From: Daucus carota subsp. sativus
Taxonomy: Eukaryota > Streptophyta > Magnoliopsida > Apiales > Apiaceae
Length of the DNA stretch: 64,000 nucleotides
NCBI RefSeq assembly: GCF_001625215.2
Contig: NC_030385.2
Location: 45,161,598 to 45,225,597, forward strand
Direction: 5' to 3'
Position 1 is the stretch's first letter, and every line of letters starts with the position of its first letter. Below are positions 1 through 11,545 of the stretch, in pieces. The translations under genes and the position numbers were made by a program. A model generated the notes under the pieces. The model saw only the letters and a program-made list of their open reading frames with translations. It was not told where the DNA came from and did not search any database.

Positions 1-431
1 ATTATGACATTATATTGTACAAAATCAGAGAGAAAGTGGGGGTATTCGGCGTAGTCCAGCTGATCAGCTGTCCTTGTTCAACCGACCGTCCAACAAGTCA
101 GAAAAAAAAAAATTTGACGGCTCCTTCAAATGGGCTTGTAGATAGAGCAAAACGAGTGGAAGTTTTGAGTTATCCTCTAATACCACGGTTTTAAAGCAAG
201 CGCAATGACATAATTCTTCTAATAAACCAGATTCATATTTAGAATGGGCTTGTACTTTACAAAATAAGATCAAGTCCAATGCTTGTCTGCTAAATATTAG
301 ACAAAGGCAAACCTGGGTCGTTATATTACATGTATGAGGTATGAAAATGTTCGTATAATTTTTAGTTTAGATTGAAAAATAACAAGAAAAGTAATCATTA
401 AACCTATGGAGAGGTGAAAATTATTCTTACC

Positions 432-3400
432 ACAGTAGTAAGTTGTCAGAACACGAGCATCAGGTGCATATGCATGGATATCACTGGCTTGGTTACGAAT
501 GGCATTGTACTGTTCCAGATTAAGAGGCTACCAGGGAAGAAGAGGTATGCAAGTAAGAATATGTGATTGAGATTATCAGAAACAAATGTAAATGAAGGTA
601 TAATTCTAAAAAAGGTTACTGATTATTTACAAAATCATATCACTCGACTCTAGAGCAATGACTATCATACATTCATACCTCATCCCACAGGTAGAAGTAC
701 GCCTTTTTCCAGTGATTTTTTGTTCTCAGTATCTCGACTTCTTTTTGCAGGTAATTTTTAGCAGCATCACCGCTGTTGATATCAAAGTGCATCAGTATTA
801 TTGTGTAGATGTGATAAACGAACCCAGAGAAAAAAACTCAGTTCTATATACTGTTCGGTTAAGTAAGAAAGTAAGGTGCTGTGAGAACATGAATTTGCTC
901 AATTTGGACAGCTTTTAGTTGGAATCATTACTTACAATTGAAATGTTTGTGGAAATTTGTATACTCAGTGATAATGTGCCAAATAAATAGAACTAATCCA
1001 AGCATCAGATGACATTACCTTGGAACTACTGGGTTATATGGTACAGCATATGCTGCAAGTCTCGGGTCTGAAAAATATTCATCTGATTTTGGATGATCAG
1101 CTACACCGTCATACAAAAGCAAGTAATATGAATCATGAGAAATAAGTCATCGCATATATAAAGTACGATAGTATAACATTGCGGACTAAACATTGCGGAC
1201 TAATTGGTGTAAGCAATGTTTTAAAATTACACCAGATACAGAGAAGGGTTCCTACAGCAGCATCTTACCTGGCCATGGAGATGTATATGTCAAAACACGC
1301 ATACTTTCCCCCCATCTGCAGAAATAAGGACTGATTCTAAATTGCAGTAGCCATTTAAAATGACGGTCCAATGCCTCGTACCACTCAATACTCCCATGTT
1401 CAACACCAAACCGATCTTCAATTACAGTGTCAGATATCTGTATATGATTAAGTATACACAACTATTGACTCTTTTGCTGTTTATAAGATGTCCGGTATTC
1501 TTTTTACCAGGTCATGCTTTTCCTATTGCTTATTTTGCCATATTATGATTACTACCAATTACAGAATGGACTGTGGAGAAGTTGTAGACAATTGAGATGA
1601 AGAATTAAAGGATATTTAGTGGCATGACTTGCATAATACTACTATCGACATCACACAAAACATAAGGATAAACTTAAGCAGGGTGATGTCCAAATTTTAG
1701 GATAAAAGGGTGAACTTGGACTAATTAACAGAGAACAATGACATATAGAGCAGAAAGATGACAATTATACACTTCAAACGTCATATACTAATAGAAACAT
1801 AGACTTGACAGGATACACCAATCACTGCAGGAAGTGAAGGGGTTTCTGGAAGAACAAAATCCCACACGGTCAAATTTAGCTTCAGTCGTATTGAAAAGTT
1901 TGAAATAGCATCTTCCTCCATATCCACAGGGCCATTGTCTATACAGAAATCAGAAAATGATGGTGACACGAGAATCCTCCGTAAGGATGTTGTTGCAGAT
2001 TTCGCTCTCTCAACCTAAAAATATCATTATTATGAGCACCCGTGAAAAGGCTGATCAATGAAGTCCTAATTCACTTTCATAGTAATAGAAACTCACTGCT
2101 TCAGCCAAAGGTTTTCCACCATCAATTGGCTCCAAAATGTCAAGACAATTTTTAAGTTCTCTGTATAGCTGCTGCTTCTCAGCTTTGCCTAGGATTTGCG
2201 ATAAAGATCTGTAATAAGTCAGATTGATTAAATGCATATATAATGTCCTTGGTCTATTGTGAATTTGAGACCACAATAAAATTTTAACAGACAAGGATGA
2301 AATGTCATATATAAAAAAACTTTGTATTCAAGTGAGAGAGGACAGGCAATCACTCTGAATCAGCTTTGGCGGTTATGATCAACTCTCCTTCATAAAGACC
2401 TGGGGGTTGTGCACTTGGAACATTTACAGATAACCAAATTGCTGTTGTCTCACTGAAGAACAGAATAACTCAGCAACAAATTTCTGGAAAGAATAGCACT
2501 ATACAGTCATCAATGTAATCACTACTCATTACCCTGCAAGTAAGCTGATTTGTGAGACTGGCAGATCAAGAGGCACTAGTGCATCTGGAACTCCCAAGAC
2601 TGGCACCACCCGCCGCAGTGTTATTGATTTGTCAATTAGCAACCTAGCAATTACCAACATCTGCATAATATAAATATCCTACTAATGTTTAGAGTATGAT
2701 CTTTTGGAAACACTAACCTGTCACCAGAAGCGGAGCATAGATCACTGCACTGAATGTGGACAATTCCTGCCACACTAGATGCAGACCAAGAAACTTTTGG
2801 ACGTATAGCAATTTGAACACTTTCCCTCTCATTTCGTGCAGCTAGAAGAGATATCTAAAAGGTAAGTAATAAATCAGATAAGAGTTACCTTTTGGTTGCT
2901 AAATCTCAGATAACAAGTATGTTCTATAAACCTTGGTGATGCAACAGTATGGTACAACAATAAAACGTAAGAGGCAGGGAATCATGCCTTTAAAGTAAAT
3001 ATAACATATAGCGAAAACATACTAACAGGCTCATATTGTCGAGGCATATCTTGCAGTCCAACATTTGCTGTGCTCGGCATACACCATACATGCATTAATT
3101 CTGCAGAAGGAACTTTTGTTGGATCAATAGTACCCCCAAGTAAACCTGGATCATGCAAGCCATCATCCCATCCATATGCTGTCCCACCTCCAGCAACGCC
3201 TTCAACTGGAGGTACCATCATATCCTCGTGATTCGCTGCACAATGACAGACAAAAAAAGACCCATATCCGACTTCAGTAGGCAAACCGCACCAGCAAAAC
3301 TCTGATCATACAATCTTGCGCACCAATGAATTAATATTTAACATAACAGAAATCAATCAGAAACCCCCGTATTTCGAAAAACCATCCCATTCCATCAAAT

Positions 3401-3797
3401 CTTTAAGTAAAACAGTCATGCCAGGTTGCCACCCTCAGAAAAACTCAACCCAGACTCTACAAAACCATACCAAGAACCCAAATCACTACTTTTTCACCAA
3501 CAAGCATATCACACCGTAATGTAATCTAAACAAAAAATTGGAAATAAAAAAAAAAACTAATCAAAATAAAGAACAAACTTTACATCAAAAATCAAACTTT
3601 TCAAGATTTTTACTGAATGGGGTCTCTTCACTTTCTACTAGCAATCAAAAAGTTGCAACAAATCAATAAAATCAAACTGACAAAAAAAAAAACATTAGCA
3701 CAAACAGTCTTTAAAACCCTAAGAAAAACACAAAAAAATGAGTAAACTACTAAAAGAAAATAGGGTTAATCAGAAGAAACAAACCAGAGCTCTCCAT
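432..3797 (-). CDS. GH123-like / DUF4091 protein, 3' end outside window
   Basis: This is a plant protein with a glycoside hydrolase 123-like (DUF4091) fold. Its substrate is unknown. Eleven exons can be read on the minus strand: 3785-3797, 3027-3235, 2718-2854, 2533-2643, 2354-2452, 2097-2208, 1817-2014, 1269-1437, 1019-1100, 679-772 and about 432-527, with GT-AG borders and continuous frame over about 440 codons. The start at 3797 gives MESSANHEDMMVPPVEG after splicing a 13 nt first coding exon. Family blocks seen include WCMPSTANVG, LLAARNERESVQ, the Trp-rich block FRISPYFCRWGESMRV, SPWP, DHPKSDEYFSDPRLAAYAVP, AYFYLWDEP and YAPDARVLTTYYC. The last exon ends on a clean GTAAG donor, and the expected C-terminal exons do not appear below 432, so the gene continues past the window edge. 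A Helitron begins only about 280 bp upstream of the start codon. Confidence 0.85.
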
Positions 3798-4079
3798 TTT
3801 GTGTTGCAAAGCTTGTGATTATAATTGGGCTGTGCTGTGTGTATAATTTGTGCATACACCTGTGCTTTTGTTTTGTGCAAGTCTACAAGGTTATACAGGT
3901 GTTGATCGGATTGATTTTACAGTACCGGTCTGTATATAAAAGGGGTTTTAATAGGTTTATTATTGTGCTCATGATTGTTTTTATTACTGTTCTCTCTATA
4001 TTGTGATTTGTGGGCGATTTTAAAGTTTATTCAAAGTAATATTTAACCGGTGTTTCAGAATTTTTTATTTATTTTAAAA
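3798..4079 (-). promoter_or_regulatory. Promoter/5' leader of the GH123-like gene, cut short by a Helitron
   Basis: Only about 282 bp separate the start codon at 3797 from the left end of the Helitron at 4080. The stretch is T-rich on the plus strand and holds no ORF of note. No convincing TATA box was found on the minus strand. It should contain the transcript leader and core promoter by position only. Confidence 0.35.
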
Positions 4080-5510
4080 TCTACTTCTATATATTAAAAG
4101 GGGACTAGGGGCAAAAAGAGCAAAACAAATACCTGTGAAATGACAAAAATACCCTTGATTTACACGTAATTTCTGAAATGCCATCGTCTCTTCGTTTTCT
4201 TCTTGATCTGCAGCAGTTTCTCCATGTATATATTCTCTGCCAACTCTTTCTTTAGCTCAGTTGTCTCTCCTTGGCTGCGATTTATTTGGTGCTGGGCTCC
4301 CTCTCCTCAGTTGGAGTTTTTTTCTGGTTTGGGTCTTAGAGAAAGGAGAAGAAGCGCAAGACCCGAGAAGCTGCTAAGCGCAATTGACGAAGGTCTTTAC
4401 CTTCTCTGCACCACTTCATTTCTCACATTAATATATGCATTTGCTAAACTTTGTTTTATTCCAGTGTTGTGCATATCTTTATGTGTTTCTCTATGTTATT
4501 AGGAATGCCTTTCGGCTTTCTGGTCTCAGTCGCTTCTGTTAATGTCTTAATTTAATATTGTTCTGAGAATCCTAATATTTGATAAAAAATTAAATTCATA
4601 TGCTTCAAGGAATGAAATTTCAAGAAGGGGCTCATTTTAATTCATATTCAGGGTATTCAAGTGATATTACTATTAGGCTTTGTTTGGTTAAATCGAATGA
4701 AATGTAAAAATATTTGAAGTGGAGAGTTAGAAATGAATAATGAAAAGGAATTCTCGTGTGGTTTGTTTTATCATTTTAACAACCATTGTTAGTGAAAGTG
4801 ATGCATTTATGAAATTGTTGAGTTATTATATTTAAATTTGTGTTTTGGAGTTTTATATGTGTTTTGTGTGTAATTATAATTTCAAATGCTTATGTTGTTT
4901 CTTCCATGGGCATGCAAGTTTTCATCTCCATATCAAATGATTATCTATTAGAAATCTTTGCTTATCTGTATTTTGGGCAATTAAAATTGTGCTTGCTTAT
5001 TATACCAAAACTACCCAAGATGGTCTATATGTAGCGTATGATCATTCAATCTTTAGGTCTGTTCCAACTCTATTCATGATTCTTACTGGCTAACCAGGTA
5101 ATTTCTCCATGGTGGGTAGTGTGTGAAATCTAGGCAAAATATATGGCTCTTGAATACTCTTTAATTCTCTATATTTCTCTGTAGCTTATATACAACAGTT
5201 AATTATATAAGCCCTCCAGGGAGGATGTGAGGTGTGAGTGAAAGATATGATATGTAAAAGTATGTATAAAATTAAACAAGGATTAATGAACTGCTGAAGT
5301 GGAATTTCTTTCCAGGATAGGCATAGTTTTTTTTTACAGTGAAAATCAATTTTTTTAGCATCACTACAGATATACAAATCTCAAAATTTGACTTTAGGTG
5401 TCATGACTTGCAGGTTATGACAACAGGGCAAAAGGTAATGCTAGAGTATCAGGGAAATGATTATGTTATACCGTGAATGAAGCTGCTATACGTGAGCAAG
5501 AACAGTCAGA

Positions 5511-6980
5511 CTTGGCATTAAGCATGTCAAGGGAATGCTGCTCTATGGACCTCCTGGTACTGGCAGTACTCTAAACTCCAAAGGCTCGTCAGATTGGGAA
5601 GATGTTAAATGGAAAAGACCCAAAGGTATGGAATTAGAGTTGTCAGGTTAGCATAGAATAATCCTTCTGTCTTTGTTAATTGTTACATAATATCTAATTC
5701 ATATAACCAAGCAAAGATGCTGGTGCGAATTCAACTGCAAAATTTCTTGTCCTCATGTTACTCAATTTTTTAGATGTTGAGACAACTTGGTTGCAGCTTT
5801 CAGATATAATCATTTTCCAAAATAAATTTTTACTTGTTTGTTTAGTTTATGTTCCATTATTAGGCATAGTATTTCTGAAATAACAAATTTCTCGATTTGC
5901 CACTCCAAATAAAAAAAATACTTTTCTAATCATCTACTAAAGGTAGGTCCAACCTTTTGGCGATTAATTATAGATTGTCAATAGACCAGAAGTCTTGAGT
6001 AAATTTGTTGGAGAAACAGAAAAGAATGTAAGGGAATTATTTGCCGATGCTGAAGAAGACCAAAGATCATGAGGTAATGATGAATTCTGGCTATAAGCAC
6101 ATCTTTGTATTCGTGATCGTAAAAATCCTCTTATCTTACTTGTAGGGGATGAAAGTGACCTGCATGTTATCATTTATGATGAAATCGATGCCATCTGTAA
6201 GGTAGGGAACTTTTCTCAGTGAACCTGGAGTTCCTATTTATGTTTATACGACTCAAGAGTTTCTCTCTCTCACCACACACACACACACATTTTATAGTTC
6301 TCTGGTCTTCACTTTGCTTCAGATAATTTTGCTTCTGCATTTGTTACTTGAGGGCATAGGGCTACAAAAACCTTTACTACCGCTCTGTTTCAGTTATAAA
6401 TTGCAATCATACATACGTGTCATTAATTTATTTTGTAAAATGTTTGTGCTAACATGCAATGTATATTCTATTCCTTTTTGCAGTCCAGAGGTTCCACTAA
6501 AGATGGTACTGGAGTTTATGATAGCATTGTCAACCAGCTTCGTACAAAGGTTGGTTTAGGATCTTTTAGTTCATGTCAGAACTGATATTTCTGTGCTCTA
6601 AGATGAGTTGACTAATGACACTATCTGGCTGGTAATAAATTTATATTTAGATAGATGGTGTGGAAGCTCTAAATAATGTTTTACTCATCGGAATGACGAA
6701 TAGGAAAGATTTGCTTGACGAAGCTCTTTTAAAGTGATGCATGCCCTGCACAATTTGGTTCTGTTAACTACTTAACATTAGTTATATATGCACATACAAT
6801 ACATGTATGCATAAATTTGTGCTCACAGACTACTTATATGTTACAGCCCTGGGCGTTTAGAAGTACAAATAGAGATTAGACTTCCCGATGAGAATGGCCG
6901 TCTGCAAATCATTCAAATCCATACAAACAAGATGAAAGAGGGTTCTTTTCTTGCCCCAGATGTGATCTTGCAAGAGCTTG
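5511..6980 (+). pseudogene. Captured fragment of NSF (vesicle-fusing AAA ATPase), D1 region
   Basis: Six blocks separated by recognisable introns match the D1 ATPase domain of plant N-ethylmaleimide-sensitive factor, the SNARE-disassembling ATPase: about 5511-5625 ([18 protein letters not shown]), 5974-6073 ([15 protein letters not shown]), 6146-6201 (GDESDLHVIIYDEIDAICK), 6484-6549 ([19 protein letters not shown]), 6651-6737 (NNVLLIGMTNRKDLLDEAL) and 6847-6980 ([19 protein letters not shown]). The copy is dead. The Walker A lysine is serine (GTGST), and a small insertion shifts the frame just after it. Walker B reads YDE rather than FDE. Stop codons fall near 6069 and 6735. The N-terminal domain and all of D2 are missing. 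Intron positions are kept, so capture was from genomic DNA and not a processed transcript. Confidence 0.87.
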
Positions 6981-7032
6981 GTAATTAAGACACGATTTTT
7001 GTTGGTTTGTTATTGACTCAGTAATGGCAGAA

Positions 7033-7441
7033 GGATACTGGTGGTTCCGAGCAGACTCGTGATGGATTTCGTAGAATAAGAGGAGCAGTGCTGGTGGTTG
7101 GTAAACCAATTATGTTTAAAAATAATCTGCAACCCACTACGGAAGAGGTATGTTCATAGGTTATCGATCTCCAATATATTGGAATCTGGTTTTGGATAAC
7201 TATAACATATAAGTCAATAGAATTATATTAAGTATAACGAGAACATATTATCAAGTGGTATATGATATCTGTTTTAATGACTAGAGTGTTTAGACTTGAG
7301 AATTGAAGGACAAAACTAACAACTTATTCTTGCATTAGATACACTTACAATGGACTGCATATGATAGCCAAAGTAGCAAAGAGCCAACAGAACATGAACT
7401 TGTACTCTCTGGGTTCTTTGATCTCTACTTCCAGGATAAAC
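7033..7441 (+). other. Two exon-like blocks of unknown origin inside the Helitron
   Basis: After the NSF fragment come two open blocks with plausible splice borders. One is about 7033-7147, after a GGCAG acceptor and before GTATGT. The second is about 7340-7452, after CATTAG, running to a stop. They encode segments such as GFRRIRGAVLVVGKPIMFKN and LVLSGFFDLYFQDKPSP. They do not match NSF and I do not recognise the source gene. They may be a further captured fragment, or chance open frame. Confidence 0.3.
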
Positions 7442-7848
7442 CATCTCCCTGACTTCTAGAAGCTCCCTATGTTTATATCATACTTAGTAAAATTCAAGAG
7501 GCATATTTGTCAAACTTCGTAATTCTCACTTTTATTTAATAGTTTTTTGTTTTTCAGAATTCACATATCATTTTGGTATCGATATGCATCTTTTTTTTTA
7601 TATAATGGATAATTTGTTAGTGAACTATGTTTTGTTCTATTATTAAGTGATATCAGATTATTAAATACGAGCGCATTATAAGTCCCACAAATATTTGATC
7701 ATTAAAGCAGAGAATATTGAGTTTTATCGCTTAGTTTTCTGTTCACTCTCTCTCAAGACAACTAAGAATCAGCTTTTTTTTCCCTCTGCACACTCTTTTT
7801 TACACTATTGTATGTTTAATGATCATCTTCTATAAATGGATTTGGCAG

Positions 7849-8310
7849 CTTGGAAGAAGCCACTGGCTTCGTCCTCATATTTATCATCGGTAGAACAGGA
7901 GATAAAGCAAATGTGTCAGAACTCGTGAAGGAGGTGGCAAAATTTGATGACTTCATGCTCTTGGATATCAAAGATGAGTATAGTAAGCTCCCATATAAAT
8001 TAGTCCTTACATTAATTTCATGTCGGTGAGTTGGATTCATAATTTGAAACTCATACAAACTTGTGCATTTATATTAGGTCGTCCTTCTTTAAAGCCGCCT
8101 ATGCACTTTATGATTCTGAATTCTATGTCAAAGCTGATGCCGACATATATTTGAGGCAAGGTTGATAATTTTAGAAATGTATACTATTTATGTCATTGCT
8201 TATTTTGTGCATTTGCGCAATTATTTATTTGTGGTTTGGGTTATTGTTAGATCGACTTTCACTTCTTTTGGCCAACAACGTTCTCCCACTTAAACATATC
8301 TTCGATGCAT
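7849..8310 (+). pseudogene. Captured fragment of a beta-1,3-galactosyltransferase (GT31)
   Basis: Three blocks match the plant beta-1,3-galactosyltransferase / hydroxyproline-galactosyltransferase family (GT31), Golgi enzymes that extend arabinogalactan and N-glycan chains. They are about 7849-8010 (LEEATGFVLIFIIGRT, KFDDFMLLDIKDEYSKLPYK), 8079-8160 ([20 protein letters not shown]) and 8251-8310 (DRLSLLLANN). The acidic DxD region is changed from the usual ADDD to ADAD. The N-terminal membrane anchor and the C-terminal half are absent. Introns are retained. The fragment follows the NSF piece in the same orientation inside the Helitron. Confidence 0.82.
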
Positions 8311-8766
8311 TAATGTTCTGTTTTCACTGATCTAAAGCAAAAATGGTTAGCTTCATAGTTCTTTTTAAATTTATCTCTATTGCAAATTTGTATTATGCGT
8401 TTACTTTTGACTTGTCCTTTCTTCATCTTCCTTTTACTTCCAAGATGGTCCAGGTCTTTAATTTCTGTCCTTGATAGTAGGGTGATCCAAACAGATGATA
8501 TTCGACCATCAAAAGGTCAAATGTAGCTTAATTCGTAGTTAGAGACAAGCCTATATTAAAAGCATCACTCAGTTCTAAGTTCCAACAGAGGCATAAGTAG
8601 ATGAAACTAAATTAAATGTGGTGAAAGATAACGTGCTATCTAATTATAATAATTGTTGAAAGTAGAGCGAAAGTGAATGAGAATACAAAATAATAATAAC
8701 TTATTGTTTCATGTCTTTTAATTATGATAATACATTTCTTGAATATTATTGCCACTATATGTTGCA

Positions 8767-8901
8767 GTTCAGAACCTCAGGAGCCTCAGAGAAGCAAGAT
8801 TCATTGGATAATTGCCTGTTGTATTTGGCTCCCACTGGAAGTCCATCATTTGTGAATCTTATATTAAATTCGACAGAATGATACAAACACATGACAACGC
8901 A
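8767..8901 (+). other. Possible third captured exon in the Helitron
   Basis: A 135 bp block lies between a TTGCAG acceptor and a CAG|GTATG donor. One frame reads ASEKQDSLDNCLLYLAPTGS and then SFVNLILNSTE before a stop about 20 nt short of the donor. I do not recognise it. The splice-like borders, and its place beyond the galactosyltransferase fragment, make it a candidate for a further captured exon. Confidence 0.25.
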
Positions 8902-10398
8902 GGTATGTTCTGGTTTTCTATTTGGATCACGCATGAAATATTCAGAGTGTGTGGTAGGGGAAACATGAGAATTCGAGTGTTCATTGACATCAAAGCTTTT
9001 GCAATTAGATAAGAACATGTATTTGCAAGGACATATAACATTAGATAAATGATCCAAAAGTCCAACCTGAAACTTTAGTTAGCATATATTAGTTTAGCTT
9101 ATCATATAAAAGTTTAATATTTTAACATGAAATTTAGTTTCCAGCAAAGAAGACCTTTTTAACTTCATTAGCCAGTCCTCATAGGCCATGCTATATTATA
9201 TATCTGTGTTTTTGTTAAGTATGCATTCTTTTTCCCAGTTCCAGACACAATATCTTAAAACTAAATTGCATAGGCACTAACCTATCCTTTTAGTTCTGTA
9301 TAGTAAACAGAACCAAACCTCCTTTACTAATCTTGTTAGCCAGGCTAAAGTTGCAAGTGGCTTCAACAATTATAGAATATGCGAATTCCAATGATTTGTC
9401 AATTCTGATACTCATGAGCTTTAAGGAAAGGATGTCATTGAAAAAACTAGATTCTGCGGTGTTCTCATAATAAGCTTTGGGTACAAGTTTATTTTGTGGG
9501 TATTGCTTTCAATTGTGGTATATATCATCATCAAATCATATATATAGTAATCCCATGTGGCTATCAGAAAATAAGTAAATAGTAACATGCATATAGAGGA
9601 GTACACATACTTGACACTTTCAATTATCAAATTTTAGAATTAACAAGCTTAGTCTTTATGGGGTGAGTAAATGATCTTTTAACAAAGAATCTGCGCTTGT
9701 AGACACAATAGTAGAAACAAGCTGCCAATGCAAGAGTCCCGGTAACACTTTATTGACTATCTATTTGAAATTAACTTTACTCTCCTTTTTGTGAATAAAA
9801 ATATACAATAATTATTATAGTTATATATGCATCAAGCATGTCACCTTAATTTTTGAGCGAATGAAAGAAGCAAATTAGAATAGTTACACCTGCAAGAATC
9901 CCTTGATTGTTTTTTTTCACCATATATATGATCTTTACTTCTACTCATTTAACTCATTCAGATTTAATTTTTAAACTATATTCTGTCACAGGGTTTTGGA
10001 TCTCAATACGCAAGATAAGGGTGGCTCCTTCAACTTGTTTGTGTTCAACTCGTACATTGAATCTTTACATAATGGACCGGTCAAAAAAAAATTCTCAAAA
10101 GAGGATGAGTCTATTTTCTGATTCTATACTCGAACATATACCGGATAGACGGAGTTTGTATTTAAACTCAATCCGGATAACTACAAAATGAGTGGCCTCA
10201 TTCAAAATTATATTTTTGGTGTCATTTTTATATCAGATTCTAATTTGGAAAAAATCTAAGAAAGTTTTTGTCTTTATATCGAGACGTATTTTGATGGTTA
10301 GCGGCACGTTTTGACACACACATACTATAAAATAAAATAAAGGGGCATACTATAAAACAAAGACATGATACTGTTGAACTTTTTTAAAAAGCACATAC
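8902..10398. other. AT-rich Helitron interior without recognisable genes
   Basis: I see no supported coding region, RNA gene or repeat structure here. It is part of the Helitron body between the captured fragments and the 3' tandem repeat. Confidence 0.5.
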
Positions 10399-10508
10399 AA
10401 AATCGTAAAATATTGATATTTGAAACTCGAAAGTATATGTTAGTTATACAACATATCAAATCGTAAAATGTGATATTCGAAACTCAAAAGTATATGAAGT
10501 TATACAAC
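10399..10508 (+). repeat. Diverged tandem repeat next to the Helitron 3' end
   Basis: Two imperfect copies of about 55 bp (roughly 10399-10452 and 10456-10508) share AATCGTAAAAT, GAAACTC, AAAGTATATG and GTTATACAACA. They sit immediately before the terminal hairpin. Short tandem repeats near Helitron 3' ends are common. Confidence 0.6.
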
Positions 10509-10510
10509 AG

Positions 10511-10540
10511 GCCCGTGCCTTGCACGGGCTTTTACGCTAG
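10511..10540 (+). terminator. Helitron 3' terminal hairpin and CTAG end
   Basis: GCCCGTGC / GCACGGGC form an 8 bp stem around CTT. The TTTTACG spacer and the CTAG terminus follow. In Helitrons this hairpin is the replication (rolling-circle) stop signal, not a transcription terminator. Confidence 0.85.
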
Positions 10541-10637
10541 TTATTTAATTATTTAATTTGTTTCTTTAAATAATCAAATTCCGAAATCTGTTATTTATTT
10601 TATTTCATTCTTTTACTCATCGTTAAAGGTTTATTTA

Positions 10638-10885
10638 GGGGCCGTTTGGGTGAGTTTAAAATAAGTGCTTCTTGCTTAAAATAAAAAAGTGAAGTAGAAG
10701 TTAGAAGTTAGTTAAGACTTATAAGTGATTAAAGTGTTTGGGAAAAAAGCAGAAGTCATGAAACAAAAGTTAGGAATCGTAGCTTTTTATAAGTGCTTCT
10801 CGACTTTTTACACAAACGGTACGAAATAAGTGCTTCTAACTTAAAAGTACAGAAGCGGGGCTTAAAAGCCCCGCCAAACAGCCAC
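10638..10885. mobile_element. Tourist-like MITE (PIF/Harbinger type)
   Basis: A 248 bp element has inverted ends GGGGCCGTTTGGG and (reverse complement of the right end) GTGGCTGTTTGGC. It is flanked by the trinucleotide TTA on both sides (10635-10637 and 10886-10888). TTA duplications with G-rich ends of this kind are typical of PIF/Harbinger MITEs. There is no coding capacity. It lies just outside the Helitron right end. Confidence 0.7.
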
Positions 10886-11093
10886 TTAATCTTTTTGATT
10901 AGGTTTGATTTATATTTCAAGATATACATCATCGAAGTTTTTCATTTATTTTTTATTCCATTCCAGCACAATTTATCGGATGTGAGAGTTAATCGCCTAT
11001 CCAGTGACTTCGACTATTAGATCTAAAATTTTTTTATTTGTTTTCGATTTGCTTTTATTTTAATTTCTGACTTGTATTTTTAGATTATGATCA

Positions 11094-11327
11094 TGTTTGG
11101 GGGTTAGCGGTTAGTTGTTCAGATGTTTTGACTAGCTGATTCAAGTAGATGTTTTAACTAGCGGATTGAATTAGTTGTTTCTCCTAAAATTGTTTGGTAA
11201 ATAGCTGAATGATTAGTTTTTTCTAACACAAATCAAAGCCTCTGACCTAAAACGCTCATCAAAGTAGTTTTTTCAAAAATAGCTTTTTGAATCTAAACCT
11301 CCATTTCAATCCGCTAACTACCAGACA
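11094..11327. mobile_element. Possible short inverted-repeat element
   Basis: TGTTTGGGGGTTAGCGG (11094-11110) and the inverse of CCGCTAACTACCAGACA (11311-11327) form 17 bp imperfect terminal inverted repeats around about 200 bp. The flanks show no clear target duplication, so the family (hAT-like MITE?) is uncertain. Confidence 0.4.
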
Positions 11328-11431
11328 CTAGTTTTAACCTATTCTAATGGTCAAACCTCTAAAACACCACAAACTTTTAATTTGCTCCAAACCTCTGACT
11401 TTCAAAGAGGGTCTATATTCTTTCCTCGTAT

Positions 11432-11545
11432 GAGTTTCGTTTTCCAGTGAAATAAGAGTTGTAATCTATTCATGAGTGTGTGATAAAAGAGTTTCGTTTT
11501 CTAGTGAAATAAGAGTTGTAATCTATTCATGAGTGTGTGATAAAA
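11432..11545. repeat. Near-perfect 57 bp tandem duplication
   Basis: Two adjacent copies (11432-11488 and 11489-11545) both start GAGTTTCGTTTTC and end GTGTGATAAAA. They differ at about one base. No gene overlaps. The rest of 11546-12161 upstream of CSN4 is AT-rich and otherwise featureless apart from the presumed CSN4 promoter. Confidence 0.85.

Larger units (their letters stand above)
4080..10540 (+). mobile_element. Non-autonomous Helitron with captured gene fragments
   Basis: The left end is TCTACTTCTATATATTAAAAG, preceded by A at 4079. The right end is CTAG (10537-10540), followed by T at 10541. This fits the Helitron rule of insertion between A and T without target duplication. Eight bases before CTAG sits the expected hairpin: GCCCGTGC, loop CTT, GCACGGGC (10511-10529). 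No Rep/helicase (RepHel) reading frame was found inside, so the copy must depend on another element. The 6.46 kb interior carries exon-intron fragments of at least two unrelated host genes, NSF (5511-6980) and a beta-1,3-galactosyltransferase (7849-8310). Both are in the same orientation as the element, which is typical of plant Helitron capture. A diverged tandem repeat lies just inside the right end. Confidence 0.88.

Noticed and set aside
64..279. Minus-strand open frame that could be the next exon of the GH123-like gene
   Set aside because: It has no block expected after TTYYC in this family and no matching acceptor in phase. Treated as intron sequence.
4203..4502. Open frame of 99 codons at the left of the Helitron
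   Set aside because: No family resemblance and low complexity. It might be a captured leader but cannot be supported.
5511..6980. A functional NSF-like AAA gene
   Set aside because: Walker A Lys is lost, a frameshift and stops are present, D2 and the N domain are missing, and it lies inside a Helitron.
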